Below, piece after piece: positions 55,596-63,553 of a DNA stretch of 64,000 nucleotides. The position numbers and the translations under genes were made by a program. Position 1 is the stretch's first letter; every line of letters begins with the position of its first letter. The notes beneath the pieces are model-generated. The model searched no databases. It saw nothing but the letters and a program-made list of their open reading frames with translations, and was not told the DNA's origin. Source of the stretch: Parabacteroides faecalis (GTDB taxonomy: Bacteria; Bacteroidota; Bacteroidia; Bacteroidales; Tannerellaceae); NCBI RefSeq assembly GCF_022809355.1, contig NZ_JAKZMM010000002.1, positions 62,001 through 126,000 on the forward strand. The letters are read 5' to 3'.

Positions 55596-57383
55596 TTAAA
55601 TTTCTTCTGTCTTTTCCTTCAACCAAGCACGTTCTTCATCTGTCAGATACGGACTCAGTTTCTCATATACCGTCTGATGATATTTATTCAACCAGGCATG
55701 TTCGCGGGCTGATAACATCGGAACGACAATCAGGCGAGTATCGATATAACACAAGGTCAATGTTTCCATTGTCAGGAATTTGCCAAACTCTGTTTCACTG
55801 TCTTCGCATATCTCAATCATATTCTCCGTACGGATTCCATATTGTCCGGCACGATACATAGCCGGTTCGTCACTCATTACCATACCCGGTTCCAATACAA
55901 CCGGATTTTCTTCCATCCGGATACTTTGCGGACCTTCATGCACATTCAGGCAATGCCCGATGCCATGCCCTGTACCGTGCAAGTAATTAATACCGGCATC
56001 CCAAAGCGCTTTACGGGCCAAAATATCCAACTGACTACCTCTTGTTCCGACCGGGAATTTACATTTAGCCAAACTGATGGTTCCTTTCAAAGCCCGAGTA
56101 AAGTCTTTCTTCATCTGTTCGGTTGGTTCTCCCAAAGCAATGGTACGGGTAATATCCGTTGTTCCATCCAGATATTGGGCTCCACTATCCAATAGATAAA
56201 GACTTTCTAGCTTCAGTTCCACATCCGTTTCCGGAGTCGGAGCATAATGTACCACTGCCCCATGCGCACCATAGCTGGAAATGCTGGCGAAACTATCCAT
56301 CACATATAAAGGCTGTTCAGCACGTAAAGCCGTCAGTTTATGACTGGCACTCAATTCGGTTACCTTCTCACCTGCTTCCAGCTGCTTCTCCAGCCAATAA
56401 TAAAATTTAGTCAGCGCAACACCATCTTTCACTACGGCGTTCCGATAACCTTTTCTTTCTGTTTCATTCTTGATACTCTTCAACGTATTTGCCAGAGAAA
56501 TACCTTCTATAATCTGAGCTGACTTCGGCAACGCATTGCAAATGGCGATATTCGTATGGGCTGTATCCAAATAAATACGTACATGTTCAGGCAAACGAGA
56601 CAGATAAACAGCCAAACGGGAATAATCAGCCAAGACAACGCCTTCTTTCTTCAAGCGTTCAGCGACTTCGGCCGGTACTTTCTTCGGATCAATGAACAAC
56701 ACATTCTCTTCGTTGGAAACAAACAGATAAGCAACACCAACCGGATTGTAAGCCACATCGGTACCACGGATATTACAAGTCCAGGCTACTTCATCCAAGG
56801 CAGATAACACCGTACAGTCGGCTCCTGCCTGATGCAGGCGTAAAGTAATATCCGTCAGTTTATCTTCGGTCGAACGACCACTCAGTTCGATAGGCAAATC
56901 AAAGATCGGAGCTGCCGGAAGCGCCGGACGATCTTTCCAGATATCATCCAACAAGGCACAAACTGTATTCAGCCCGATTCCTTTCCGTTCCAAAGAAGAC
57001 TTCAGTTCCTTGGCATCTGCCACACTATACGTTTCCCCATTCAAACCTACCACTTCATCCTGCTGCAATTCTTCCAACAGGAAGTCTGTGATTGAAGGCG
57101 TATCAGGCAACTTCATCCGATACAGGTCAATACCACTACCTTCCAATTGCGTTTCGGCTTGCAAGAAATACCGCGAGTCGGTCCACAAGCCTGCCTTTTC
57201 CAATGTTACAACTACGGTTCCTGCCGATCCGGTAAAACCGGAAATCCATTCCCGATACTTCCAGCACGCTGCCGGATATTCACTCATGTGCGGATCGGTT
57301 GTCGGAATGATATAAGCTGATATATGCTGTTGTTTCATAGCTTCCCGCAAAGCAGAAAGCCGTTCTGGTATTTGTGTTTTCAT
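55596..57383 (-). CDS. Xaa-Pro aminopeptidase (M24B, three-domain type)
   Basis: 595 residues. Two creatinase-like N-domains (SALREAMKQQHISAYIIPTT at the start) precede a pita-bread metallopeptidase domain. Metal ligands are in LLDSGAQYLDGTTDITRTIA (two Asp), HGTGHGIGHCLNVHEGP (His), MVMSDEPAMYRAGQYGIRTE (Glu) and NMIEICED. It removes N-terminal residues before proline in the cytosol, complementing DPP-IV and the S46 peptidase in this window. It has its own -7 box at 57412-57419. Confidence 0.95.
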   Translation of the reverse strand: MKTQIPERLSALREAMKQQHISAYIIPTTDPHMSEYPAACWKYREWISGFTGSAGTVVVTLEKAGLWTDSRYFLQAETQLEGSGIDLYRMKLPDTPSITDFLLEELQQDEVVGLNGETYSVADAKELKSSLERKGIGLNTVCALLDDIWKDRPALPAAPIFDLPIELSGRSTEDKLTDITLRLHQAGADCTVLSALDEVAWTCNIRGTDVAYNPVGVAYLFVSNEENVLFIDPKKVPAEVAERLKKEGVVLADYSRLAVYLSRLPEHVRIYLDTAHTNIAICNALPKSAQIIEGISLANTLKSIKNETERKGYRNAVVKDGVALTKFYYWLEKQLEAGEKVTELSASHKLTALRAEQPLYVMDSFASISSYGAHGAVVHYAPTPETDVELKLESLYLLDSGAQYLDGTTDITRTIALGEPTEQMKKDFTRALKGTISLAKCKFPVGTRGSQLDILARKALWDAGINYLHGTGHGIGHCLNVHEGPQSIRMEENPVVLEPGMVMSDEPAMYRAGQYGIRTENMIEICEDSETEFGKFLTMETLTLCYIDTRLIVVPMLSAREHAWLNKYHQTVYEKLSPYLTDEERAWLKEKTEEI

Positions 57384-57411
57384 CGCATGTTATTTTTTTA
57401 GATGTCAAAGG

Positions 57412-57419
57412 CAAAGTTA
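57412..57419 (-). promoter_or_regulatory. -7 box for the Xaa-Pro aminopeptidase
   Basis: Minus-strand TAACTTTG matches TAnnTTTG. The start would be near 57405, 22 nt before the ATG at 57383. Confidence 0.45.
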
Positions 57420-57463
57420 ATCATTTTATTTAATCTTACAAGACAGAATGTAGCGAATAAAGA

Positions 57464-57501
57464 AAGGCGTTGCCAAGCCTCTTCGCCTTTGGCAACGCCT
57501 T
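57464..57501 (-). terminator. Terminator of galM
   Basis: AAGGCGTTGCCAA and TTGGCAACGCCTT form a perfect 13-bp stem. On the minus strand CTTTCTTTATT follows. It lies 23 bp after the galM stop. Confidence 0.88.
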
Positions 57502-57524
57502 CCCCAAACGGAATAATCCGTGTC

Positions 57525-58676
57525 TTATTTTGTACTGAACTTATAGATACATTCGCTCTTGTAAGTTTGTCCCGGCTCCAATACGGCACTCGGGAAATCC
57601 GGATGATTCGGAGTATCCGGATAATGTTGTGATTCCAGGCAGATGGCACCACGACGCGGATAAACAACGCCATGCTTTCCGTTTTCTTTTTCGGCCATCA
57701 TGTTACCGCAATAGATTTGCAAGCCCGGTTCATTGGTATAAACCTGCATTTGGATACCGCTGGTCGGAGCAACAACCGTTGCTGCTACCTGATTGATATC
57801 ACCCTTCGTATTCAATACCCAGTTATGATCGTAACCACCGGCTTTTACCAATTGCTCAAAGTCGCCATCAATACGGTCGCCGATTGTAATCGGTTCACGC
57901 AAATCCATCGGAGTTCCTTCTACCGGTGCAATACCTGTCGGGATGAACAGCTCATCAACCGGTGTATAATTGTCGGCATTGATAGCAAGCTGATGATCCA
58001 TGATAGTAGAACCCGCAACACCCGACAAGTTGAAATAGCTGTGATGAGTCAAGTTGACAATTGTTTTCTTATCGGTTGTTGCTTCATATTTAATATCCAT
58101 CGCATTATCATCTGTCAAGGTATAAACGACCTTTACATTCAGATTTCCCGGGAAACCGGCTTCCCCGTCTTTAGAGACATAAGTAAGTTGCAGCGAGTTA
58201 TCGCTTAATTGCTTGGCATCCCACACCTGACGATCGAAGCCATTCGGTCCGCCATGCAGACAATTGGTCTTATCGTTCTGCGGCAACGTATATTCAACAC
58301 CATCTAATGTAAACTTACCATTGGCAATACGGTTACCATAACGACCGATTAAAGCTCCGAAGTTTCCTGTACTCGAAATATAATCCTGTAATTTATCGTA
58401 ACCCAATACGACATCAGTCATTTTCCCATTCTTATCAGGAACCATCATCGAAACCCAACGGCCACCCCAATTCGTAATGCAGGCTTCTGCGCCTTTTGCA
58501 TTCTTCAATACATACAAAGCAATTGGTTTTCCGTCTACTTCAGAAGTAAAATCGGCCGGATTCAAACCGGAAAGAGTTGTTGCCGGAGCTGCGGCTTCCT
58601 CTTTTTGCTGTTGTTTCTGAGCACACGACAGCATCATGCACAAGGCCATGGCTGCCACACAAAATTTTTTAATCAT
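57525..58676 (-). CDS. galM: Aldose 1-epimerase (mutarotase), lipoprotein type
   Basis: 383 residues. Lipobox MLSC (MIKKFCVAAMALCMMLSC) gives a periplasmic or outer-membrane location, unlike cytosolic GalM of enterics. Catalytic blocks are IGRYGNRIANGKFTLDG, NCLHGGPNGFDRQVWDA, the acid histidine in VNLTHHSYFNLSG, and the base glutamate in SAVLEPGQTYKSECIYKF. It interconverts alpha- and beta-anomers of glucose or galactose released in the periplasm. It has a TATCTTTG -7 box 33 bp upstream, next to the two repeat arrays shared with hemW. Confidence 0.95.
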   Translation of the reverse strand: MIKKFCVAAMALCMMLSCAQKQQQKEEAAAPATTLSGLNPADFTSEVDGKPIALYVLKNAKGAEACITNWGGRWVSMMVPDKNGKMTDVVLGYDKLQDYISSTGNFGALIGRYGNRIANGKFTLDGVEYTLPQNDKTNCLHGGPNGFDRQVWDAKQLSDNSLQLTYVSKDGEAGFPGNLNVKVVYTLTDDNAMDIKYEATTDKKTIVNLTHHSYFNLSGVAGSTIMDHQLAINADNYTPVDELFIPTGIAPVEGTPMDLREPITIGDRIDGDFEQLVKAGGYDHNWVLNTKGDINQVAATVVAPTSGIQMQVYTNEPGLQIYCGNMMAEKENGKHGVVYPRRGAICLESQHYPDTPNHPDFPSAVLEPGQTYKSECIYKFSTK

Positions 58677-58708
58677 CGTGTCTAAAATTTAAGATTCTCA
58701 ATTGCTGG

Positions 58709-58716
58709 CAAAGATA
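58709..58716 (-). promoter_or_regulatory. -7 box for galM
   Basis: Minus-strand TATCTTTG matches TAnnTTTG. The start would be near 58702, with a 26-nt leader. The 32-bp repeats begin 57 bp further upstream. Confidence 0.5.
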
Positions 58717-58772
58717 CGTTTTTCCTTGATAAAGCAAGACAAATTCTACTTGATTCTTAAATTCCTAAATTT

Positions 58773-58845
58773 CCACCCAATTTTTTTCGCCATTTTGCCG
58801 GTATCCACCAAATTTTTTCAGTCCAAATGCCGGTATCCACCAAAT
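58773..58845. repeat. 32-bp direct repeats (two units plus part of a third)
   Basis: Units 58773-58804 and 58805-58836 both start CCACC and end TGCCGGTAT; a third begins CCACCAAATC at 58837. The 18-bp TGCCGGTATCCACCAAAT occurs exactly twice, 32 bp apart. There is no clear palindrome. The period is about three helical turns. It lies between divergent galM and hemW, 106 bp before the palindromic array at 58952. Confidence 0.88.
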
Positions 58846-58951
58846 CTTACACCATAAACAAGATGGAAAGAGATGCATAACAGATGAAAGACAAACAGGC
58901 TTTACTACCTAAACCGGCGATCTTTTTATCAGATTCTCATTTCTATCATAC

Positions 58952-59039
58952 CGTTTCACCCGGGTGATACGATCGTTCCACCTTTGTGATACGATCGTTC
59001 CACCCAGGTGAAACGATCATTCCACAGGGGTGAAACGAT
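58952..59039. repeat. Four-unit 22-bp palindromic array between galM and hemW
   Basis: Four contiguous 22-bp units start at 58952, 58974, 58996 and 59018. Each has arms near CGTTCCACC and GGTGAAACG followed by AT, with a variable two- to four-base core. Unit 3 has a single mismatch in nine arm pairs, and that mismatch becomes a U-G pair in minus-strand RNA. Units 1 and 2 keep one or two mismatches. The array ends 44 bp before the hemW -7 box. With the 32-bp repeats it fills most of the 508-bp galM-hemW gap; no gene lies there. Confidence 0.9.
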
Positions 59040-59082
59040 AAAATTTTAACGAGGAAAAGATCTCTTATTCACCTATTCCCTT

Positions 59083-59090
59083 TATCTTTG
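59083..59090 (+). promoter_or_regulatory. -7 box for hemW
   Basis: TATCTTTG matches TAnnTTTG and would start transcription near 59097. The first ATG in that transcript (59108) opens a 61-codon out-of-frame ORF that overlaps the hemW start at 59185. Confidence 0.5.
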
Positions 59091-59184
59091 TCTGGAGAAA
59101 CAAACTGATGGCTGATGAAAAGCCTTCGATTCTTATTTATCAACGTAAAAGAAAGACTCGATATGCTGAGTCAAATACACGTAT

Positions 59185-60312
59185 ATGGCAGGTCTTTATA
59201 TACATGTTCCCTTTTGTCAGAAACGATGTTTGTATTGTGATTTCTATTCCAATACCGACATGGGATATCAGGAAGCCTATCTTTCGGCTTTGATCCGGGA
59301 GATGGAACTCCGCAAGAACTATCTGGAAGGAGAAACGCTGGAAACGATTTATTTCGGTGGAGGAACGCCGTCGCAACTATCAGTTGAAAACCTCAATCGG
59401 ATCTTTGAGGCCATTTACCGGCATTTTCCGGTGAATCAGGATATGGAAATCACACTCGAAGCCAATCCCGATGATATGACTCCTGCCTATGTGGCCGCAC
59501 TGTGCTCGTTGCCTGTCAACCGGATCAGTATGGGTGTACAAAGTTTTGATGCAGCCGACCTGAAGTTTCTCAACCGACGTCACGACCGCGAGGAAGCTTT
59601 GCGCGCCGTACGTCTCTGCCAGGAACACAACTTATATAATATAAGTATAGATCTGATTTACGGACTTCCCGGACAAACGCCCGAGAAGTGGCAGAAGAAT
59701 CTTGACGAGGTTCTCCGGCTCGACATACCGCATATTTCGGCTTATCACCTGATCTATGAAGAAGGAACCGCCTTATACCGTTTGCTGGAAGCCGGGAAAA
59801 TCACTGCCGTCGACGAAGAAACCAGCCTGGAGCTTTTCACCCTTCTGATTGAAAACCTGGCGGCGGCCGGATATCAGCATTACGAGATTTCGAACTTTGC
59901 ACGCCCGGGTTGGTATGCACGCCACAACAGTTCGTATTGGAAAGGCAAGAAATACCTCGGTCTTGGTCCGTCGGCTCATTCATACAACGGAACGGAACGC
60001 GAATGGAATGTAGCATCCCTTCCCGAATGGATCAAAGGCATTCAAACAGGAAAACCAGCCCTTGAAAATGAACAACTGGATGAAAATACGTGTTATAATG
60101 AATATATCATGACACATCTGCGCACGATGTGGGGAATTGATCTGAACGAACTGTCAGAGAAATTCGGCGAGAAGAAGTTAAAATATTGTCTAAATATAGC
60201 ACAAACGTACGAGAAACGTAATTTATTGTTGCAAAAGGACGGAAAATTAACATTGACAAAAGAAGGAATCTTCGTCTCCGACGGGATCATGAGCGACCTG
60301 CTTTGGGTATAA
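59185..60312 (+). CDS. hemW: Radical-SAM heme chaperone HemW
   Basis: 375 residues. The radical-SAM cluster is CQKRCLYC (residues 11-18), directly after MAGLYIHVPF. Other blocks are IYFGGGTPSQLS, EANPDDMTPAYVAAL, RISMGVQSFDAADLKFLNRR, IDLIYGLPGQTPEKW and, decisive for HemW over HemN, the motif RHNSSYWKGKKYLGLGPSAH (HNxxYW). It delivers heme to respiratory proteins. The start is fixed by an in-frame TGA at 59167. It is the first gene right of the palindromic array. Confidence 0.95.
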   Translation: MAGLYIHVPFCQKRCLYCDFYSNTDMGYQEAYLSALIREMELRKNYLEGETLETIYFGGGTPSQLSVENLNRIFEAIYRHFPVNQDMEITLEANPDDMTPAYVAALCSLPVNRISMGVQSFDAADLKFLNRRHDREEALRAVRLCQEHNLYNISIDLIYGLPGQTPEKWQKNLDEVLRLDIPHISAYHLIYEEGTALYRLLEAGKITAVDEETSLELFTLLIENLAAAGYQHYEISNFARPGWYARHNSSYWKGKKYLGLGPSAHSYNGTEREWNVASLPEWIKGIQTGKPALENEQLDENTCYNEYIMTHLRTMWGIDLNELSEKFGEKKLKYCLNIAQTYEKRNLLLQKDGKLTLTKEGIFVSDGIMSDLLWV

Positions 60313-60360
60313 AATTTGACGAAATCCCCGATTTTAAGTACGAAGTATATGTTAACGAGT

Positions 60361-60390
60361 ACATTTTTTGCACACAAACACAAAAAATGT
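60361..60390. promoter_or_regulatory. Inverted repeat upstream of the zeta-toxin promoter
   Basis: ACATTTTTTG and CAAAAAATGT form perfect 10-bp arms around a 10-nt spacer. It ends 9 bp before the -33 box at 60400. It could be an operator for autoregulation of the following pair, or the hemW terminator. Confidence 0.5.
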
Positions 60391-60399
60391 GTCAGAACA

Positions 60400-60432
60400 T
60401 TTGCATAATTAAAAAACTATTCTCTATATTTG
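60400..60432 (+). promoter_or_regulatory. Promoter of the zeta-toxin-like operon
   Basis: TTTG (60400-60403) and TATATTTG (60425-60432) are separated by 21 bp, a full match to the Bacteroidetes consensus TTTG-N19-21-TAnnTTTG. The transcript would start near 60439, about 15 nt before the GTG start. This is the best-conserved promoter in the window. Confidence 0.8.
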
Positions 60433-60454
60433 TGCCGTAAAAATACAGATAGAA

Positions 60455-61030
60455 GTGCCTTATTTATATATAATAGCGGGTTGTAACGGAGCAGGCAAGA
60501 CAACTGCCTCCTTCACGATCTTACCGGAAATGCTGAAATGTAAGGAGTTCGTTAATTCCGATGAGATAGCAAAAGGTCTATCTCCCTTTAATGCCGATAG
60601 CATTGCGGTCGCCGTGGAAGCAAGTCGTATTATGTATAGACGAATCAAAGAGCTCATTGCAGCAGGTCAAACTTTTGCAATGGAGACGACACTGGCTACG
60701 AGATCAGTTGCGAATCTGATCAAAGAAGCCCAAAGGGAAGGATATTACGTGACATTGTTGTATTTCTGGTTAAACACACCGGAATTAGCAATTGAACGTG
60801 TCAAAATGAGGGTGGCCGCTGGTGGTCACAATATTCCGGAGATGACCATTCGTAGAAGATACGAAGCCGGAATACATAATCTTTTTGAATTATATCTTCC
60901 TATTTGTGATTACTGGATGATTACAGACAATTCTATGTCGCCGATGGAAGTAATTGCCAAAGGCTTCAAGAATGAGAAAAAAGAAATATTCAATCAGGTT
61001 ATTTATCAAAAACTTGAAAGTCATGAGTGA
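60455..61030 (+). CDS. Zeta-toxin-like kinase (COG4185 group)
   Basis: 191 residues with a GTG start at 60455 (peptide MPYLYIIAGCNGAGKTTASF); no ATG is available upstream before the promoter. Walker A is AGCNGAGKTT, then EFVNSDEIAKGLSPFN and the substrate-side METTLATRSVANLIKEA, followed by YYVTLLYFWLNTPELAIERV and RRRYEAGIHNLFELYLPICD. The fold is that of zeta/PezT toxins, which phosphorylate UDP-GlcNAc. Activity here is unproven, and relatives may have other substrates. The 3' end overlaps the small partner gene by 8 bp. Confidence 0.9.
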   Translation: MPYLYIIAGCNGAGKTTASFTILPEMLKCKEFVNSDEIAKGLSPFNADSIAVAVEASRIMYRRIKELIAAGQTFAMETTLATRSVANLIKEAQREGYYVTLLYFWLNTPELAIERVKMRVAAGGHNIPEMTIRRRYEAGIHNLFELYLPICDYWMITDNSMSPMEVIAKGFKNEKKEIFNQVIYQKLESHE

Positions 61031-61193
61031 GCAAGAACTTAGAGAATTCGAGGAGAATATAGTGAAAGGTGCAAATGTAGCTTTCCAACGCTTAGTAAGT
61101 CAGAAAATGAAAGAAGATGGCGAACTGGTATTTTCCCGAAACGGACATATCTTCAGAGTAAAGGCTTCTGAACTCGATAAGGTAATGTCTTAA
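61023..61193 (+). CDS. Small partner protein of the zeta-toxin-like kinase
   Basis: 56 residues from ATG 61023 (MSEQELREFEENIVKGANVA); a frame-matched start at 60954 lies inside the kinase gene. It is acidic then basic, with a helical first half and a short beta-hairpin-like end (GELVFSRNGHIFRVKASELD). It overlaps the kinase stop by 8 bp, implying coupled translation. Such a small protein regularly follows COG4185 genes in Bacteroidetes and is probably the antitoxin or regulator, though the order is the reverse of most toxin-antitoxin operons. Function is inferred from context only. Confidence 0.75.
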   Translation: MSEQELREFEENIVKGANVAFQRLVSQKMKEDGELVFSRNGHIFRVKASELDKVMS

Positions 61194-61233
61194 ATCATAT
61201 TCTCGACATCAAAAGAACACAGCTTTATAAAAG

Positions 61234-61259
61234 CGGATAGTTCCCGAAGGAACTATCCG
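61234..61259. terminator. Bidirectional terminator after the zeta-toxin pair
   Basis: CGGATAGTTCC and GGAACTATCCG form a perfect 11-bp stem around CGAA. T-rich tails follow on both strands. It separates the toxin-like operon from the convergent S46 peptidase gene. Confidence 0.9.
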
Positions 61260-61272
61260 TTTATTTTTTGCC

Positions 61273-63438
61273 TCATTTCACGATTTCCATTTCTTTCAAC
61301 AGATAATCGGCTCCGGCATATTTGTCGATCAGGAACAATACATAGCGAATATCGACAATAATACTTCGCTGGTAATCGGGCAGATATTCAATATCTCCAC
61401 CAACGCCTTCCCAATTGCGGTCGAAGTTAATACCAATCAATTCACCCTGAGCATTCATCACCGGACTTCCGGAATTACCTCCTGTCGTATGCGTCGTTGC
61501 ACAAAGTGCTACCGGCATCTTTCCGTTGGCAGTTGCATAAGGCCCGAAGTCTTTCTGGGCATACAAGTCTTTCAACCGTTGCGGAACCACAAATTCCCAG
61601 TTGGTTGAATCTTCTTTCTCCATCACACCGTCAAGAGTTGTCTGGCAACCATAATAATCACAATCCCGCGGACTATATCCTTTAACCTGACCGTAAGTCA
61701 GACGCAAGGTGAAATTGGCATCCGGCCATTGAGCTTCGCCTTTATTCATCCGCAACAAACCTTCCACATAGGTACGATGTGCCAGGTTATATCCATCATC
61801 AAACTGCTTCAAGGCGTTGTTCAACTCTTTCTGTTCAGCTTTTACGGACAGCGCAAACTGAATCATCGGGTCTTGTTCCAAATCTTTCGCCGTAGGATGT
61901 GCGATGAAGCGGTTAAAGTTGTCCTGACTGCCGAAAATAGATTTCTCGAACAGCTCGTCGACGAACTTATCCACATCTCCTTTATATTTCTTGTCGATAT
62001 TGGCGAAATAAGCCGGTTCAACTTTGGTCGGCACCAGACGACGGTATTCCTTCAACATCACTTTGGCAATCTTCCGATCGACATCAGGCGCATAGTCTTT
62101 ATCAAAGAAACGACGGAATGCGTTCGAGAACAAGAACAATTGCTTCTTGATACCTTCTTTATCATCCTTTGCCAATACAGCGACCAACGTATCCACATCT
62201 GTCGGAACAGAAGTAAATTCGATTCCTCTCAGAATTGCCTCATCCAGCATCCATTTGCGGAAACGCAAGTCTTTCCGGTCATACACAATCTGTTCCAATG
62301 TAAGAAGCGCTTCTTCATACTGCGGCTGACATTCTTTCTTTCCCCAAGCCAACAAGGCTTCCTGCTCTTCGCGTTTCACCTGTTCGAAGTTCCGCTTGTT
62401 AATTGCCCAGTTACTTCCGATCGAATTCTTATAGGCATTCTCAGAGCTGGCATATTTGCTGGCATACTGAATACGAACTTTCGGATCTTTCAGCATTTCT
62501 TCCAGCATGGCTTTCTGGCGTAGTTCACGAATATTGATCCGGACAGCATTGTCGATGTCACGGCGTTCAGCCACTTCCCAAGAAGTATAATACTTATTGG
62601 TTCGTCCCGGAAAGCCCATAATCATGGCAAAATCGTTTTCCTGGAAACCCTTGATCGAGATCTTCATCCAACGCTTCGGATGTAAAGGTACATTGTGTTC
62701 AGAATACGGAGCCGGATTTCCGTTCTTATCCGCATAAACACGAAAGACAGAAAAGTCGCCTGTATGACGCGGCCACATCCAGTTGTCGGTATCCGCACCA
62801 AACTTACCAATAGAAGACGGCGGCGTTCCTACCAGACGAACATCCGAATAAATCTTCTTCGTAAACATATAATACTGATTTCCTCCGAAGAAAGGTTTGA
62901 TTTCCACCTCTGTTCCCGGATTATTCTGCAAGAACTTCTTGCCAACCTTCTTTTCTGCCAACTTATTCAGAAAACTGGGCGACAAATAGTTCATACTGTT
63001 CGGATCCTTGTCTTTAGCCAGTTCGGCCTTCACATAGTCTGTCACATCATCAATCTTGTCGATAAATGTAACCGTCAGTCCCGGATTAGGTAATTCCTGA
63101 TCGCGTGTAGTTGCCCAAAAACCATCCGTCAGATAATCATGATCAACCGTACTATGCGATTGGATTGCTCCATATCCGCAATGATGATTGGTGAGCAACA
63201 AGCCGTCGGGCGAAACGATTTCGCCAGTACAGCCGCCACCGAAGATCACTACGGCATCTTTCAAGGAAGCTTTGTCCGGACTATAAATATCATAATCCTG
63301 CAACTTGAGCCCCAAACTTTTCATCTCGTCGAACTTCTGCTCCTTCAGTAGTGGAAGAATCCACATGCCTTCATCGGCTTTCAGAGGCAATGTCAACAAG
63401 ACCGTAGCTACAAGTAAGAATAATCTTTTCATACGCAT
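61273..63438 (-). CDS. S46-family dipeptidyl peptidase (DPP7/DPP11)
   Basis: 721 residues (ATG 63438, or 63432 giving MKRLFLLVATVLLTLPLKA). After the signal peptide the chymotrypsin-like halves hold the catalytic His in LLTNHHCGYGAIQSHSTVDH, Asp in FGADTDNWMWPRHTGDFS and Ser in TGGNSGSPVMNAQGELIGIN, with an alpha-helical cap between (about 280-560). It cuts dipeptides from peptide N-termini in the periplasm. DPP7 and DPP11 differ by a Gly or Arg in the S1 pocket, which I cannot assign with certainty here. It ends convergent to the toxin-like pair. Confidence 0.95.
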   Translation of the reverse strand: MRMKRLFLLVATVLLTLPLKADEGMWILPLLKEQKFDEMKSLGLKLQDYDIYSPDKASLKDAVVIFGGGCTGEIVSPDGLLLTNHHCGYGAIQSHSTVDHDYLTDGFWATTRDQELPNPGLTVTFIDKIDDVTDYVKAELAKDKDPNSMNYLSPSFLNKLAEKKVGKKFLQNNPGTEVEIKPFFGGNQYYMFTKKIYSDVRLVGTPPSSIGKFGADTDNWMWPRHTGDFSVFRVYADKNGNPAPYSEHNVPLHPKRWMKISIKGFQENDFAMIMGFPGRTNKYYTSWEVAERRDIDNAVRINIRELRQKAMLEEMLKDPKVRIQYASKYASSENAYKNSIGSNWAINKRNFEQVKREEQEALLAWGKKECQPQYEEALLTLEQIVYDRKDLRFRKWMLDEAILRGIEFTSVPTDVDTLVAVLAKDDKEGIKKQLFLFSNAFRRFFDKDYAPDVDRKIAKVMLKEYRRLVPTKVEPAYFANIDKKYKGDVDKFVDELFEKSIFGSQDNFNRFIAHPTAKDLEQDPMIQFALSVKAEQKELNNALKQFDDGYNLAHRTYVEGLLRMNKGEAQWPDANFTLRLTYGQVKGYSPRDCDYYGCQTTLDGVMEKEDSTNWEFVVPQRLKDLYAQKDFGPYATANGKMPVALCATTHTTGGNSGSPVMNAQGELIGINFDRNWEGVGGDIEYLPDYQRSIIVDIRYVLFLIDKYAGADYLLKEMEIVK

Positions 63439-63553
63439 TTGTTCTATTTGTTATTAAAATCCGCTATTACGTTTATTGGCTTCTGAGTCTGTCTGTTCTA
63501 GTAACTCTTTCCCTTGGAAAAGACAAAACTTATCCACTCTAAAACTCATCCAC

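Noticed and set aside
61729-62523. 264-codon plus-strand ORF opposite the S46 peptidase
   Set aside because: It lies antisense to a gene with intact catalytic motifs; its composition (many Phe, Leu, His) is the usual mirror of the coding strand.
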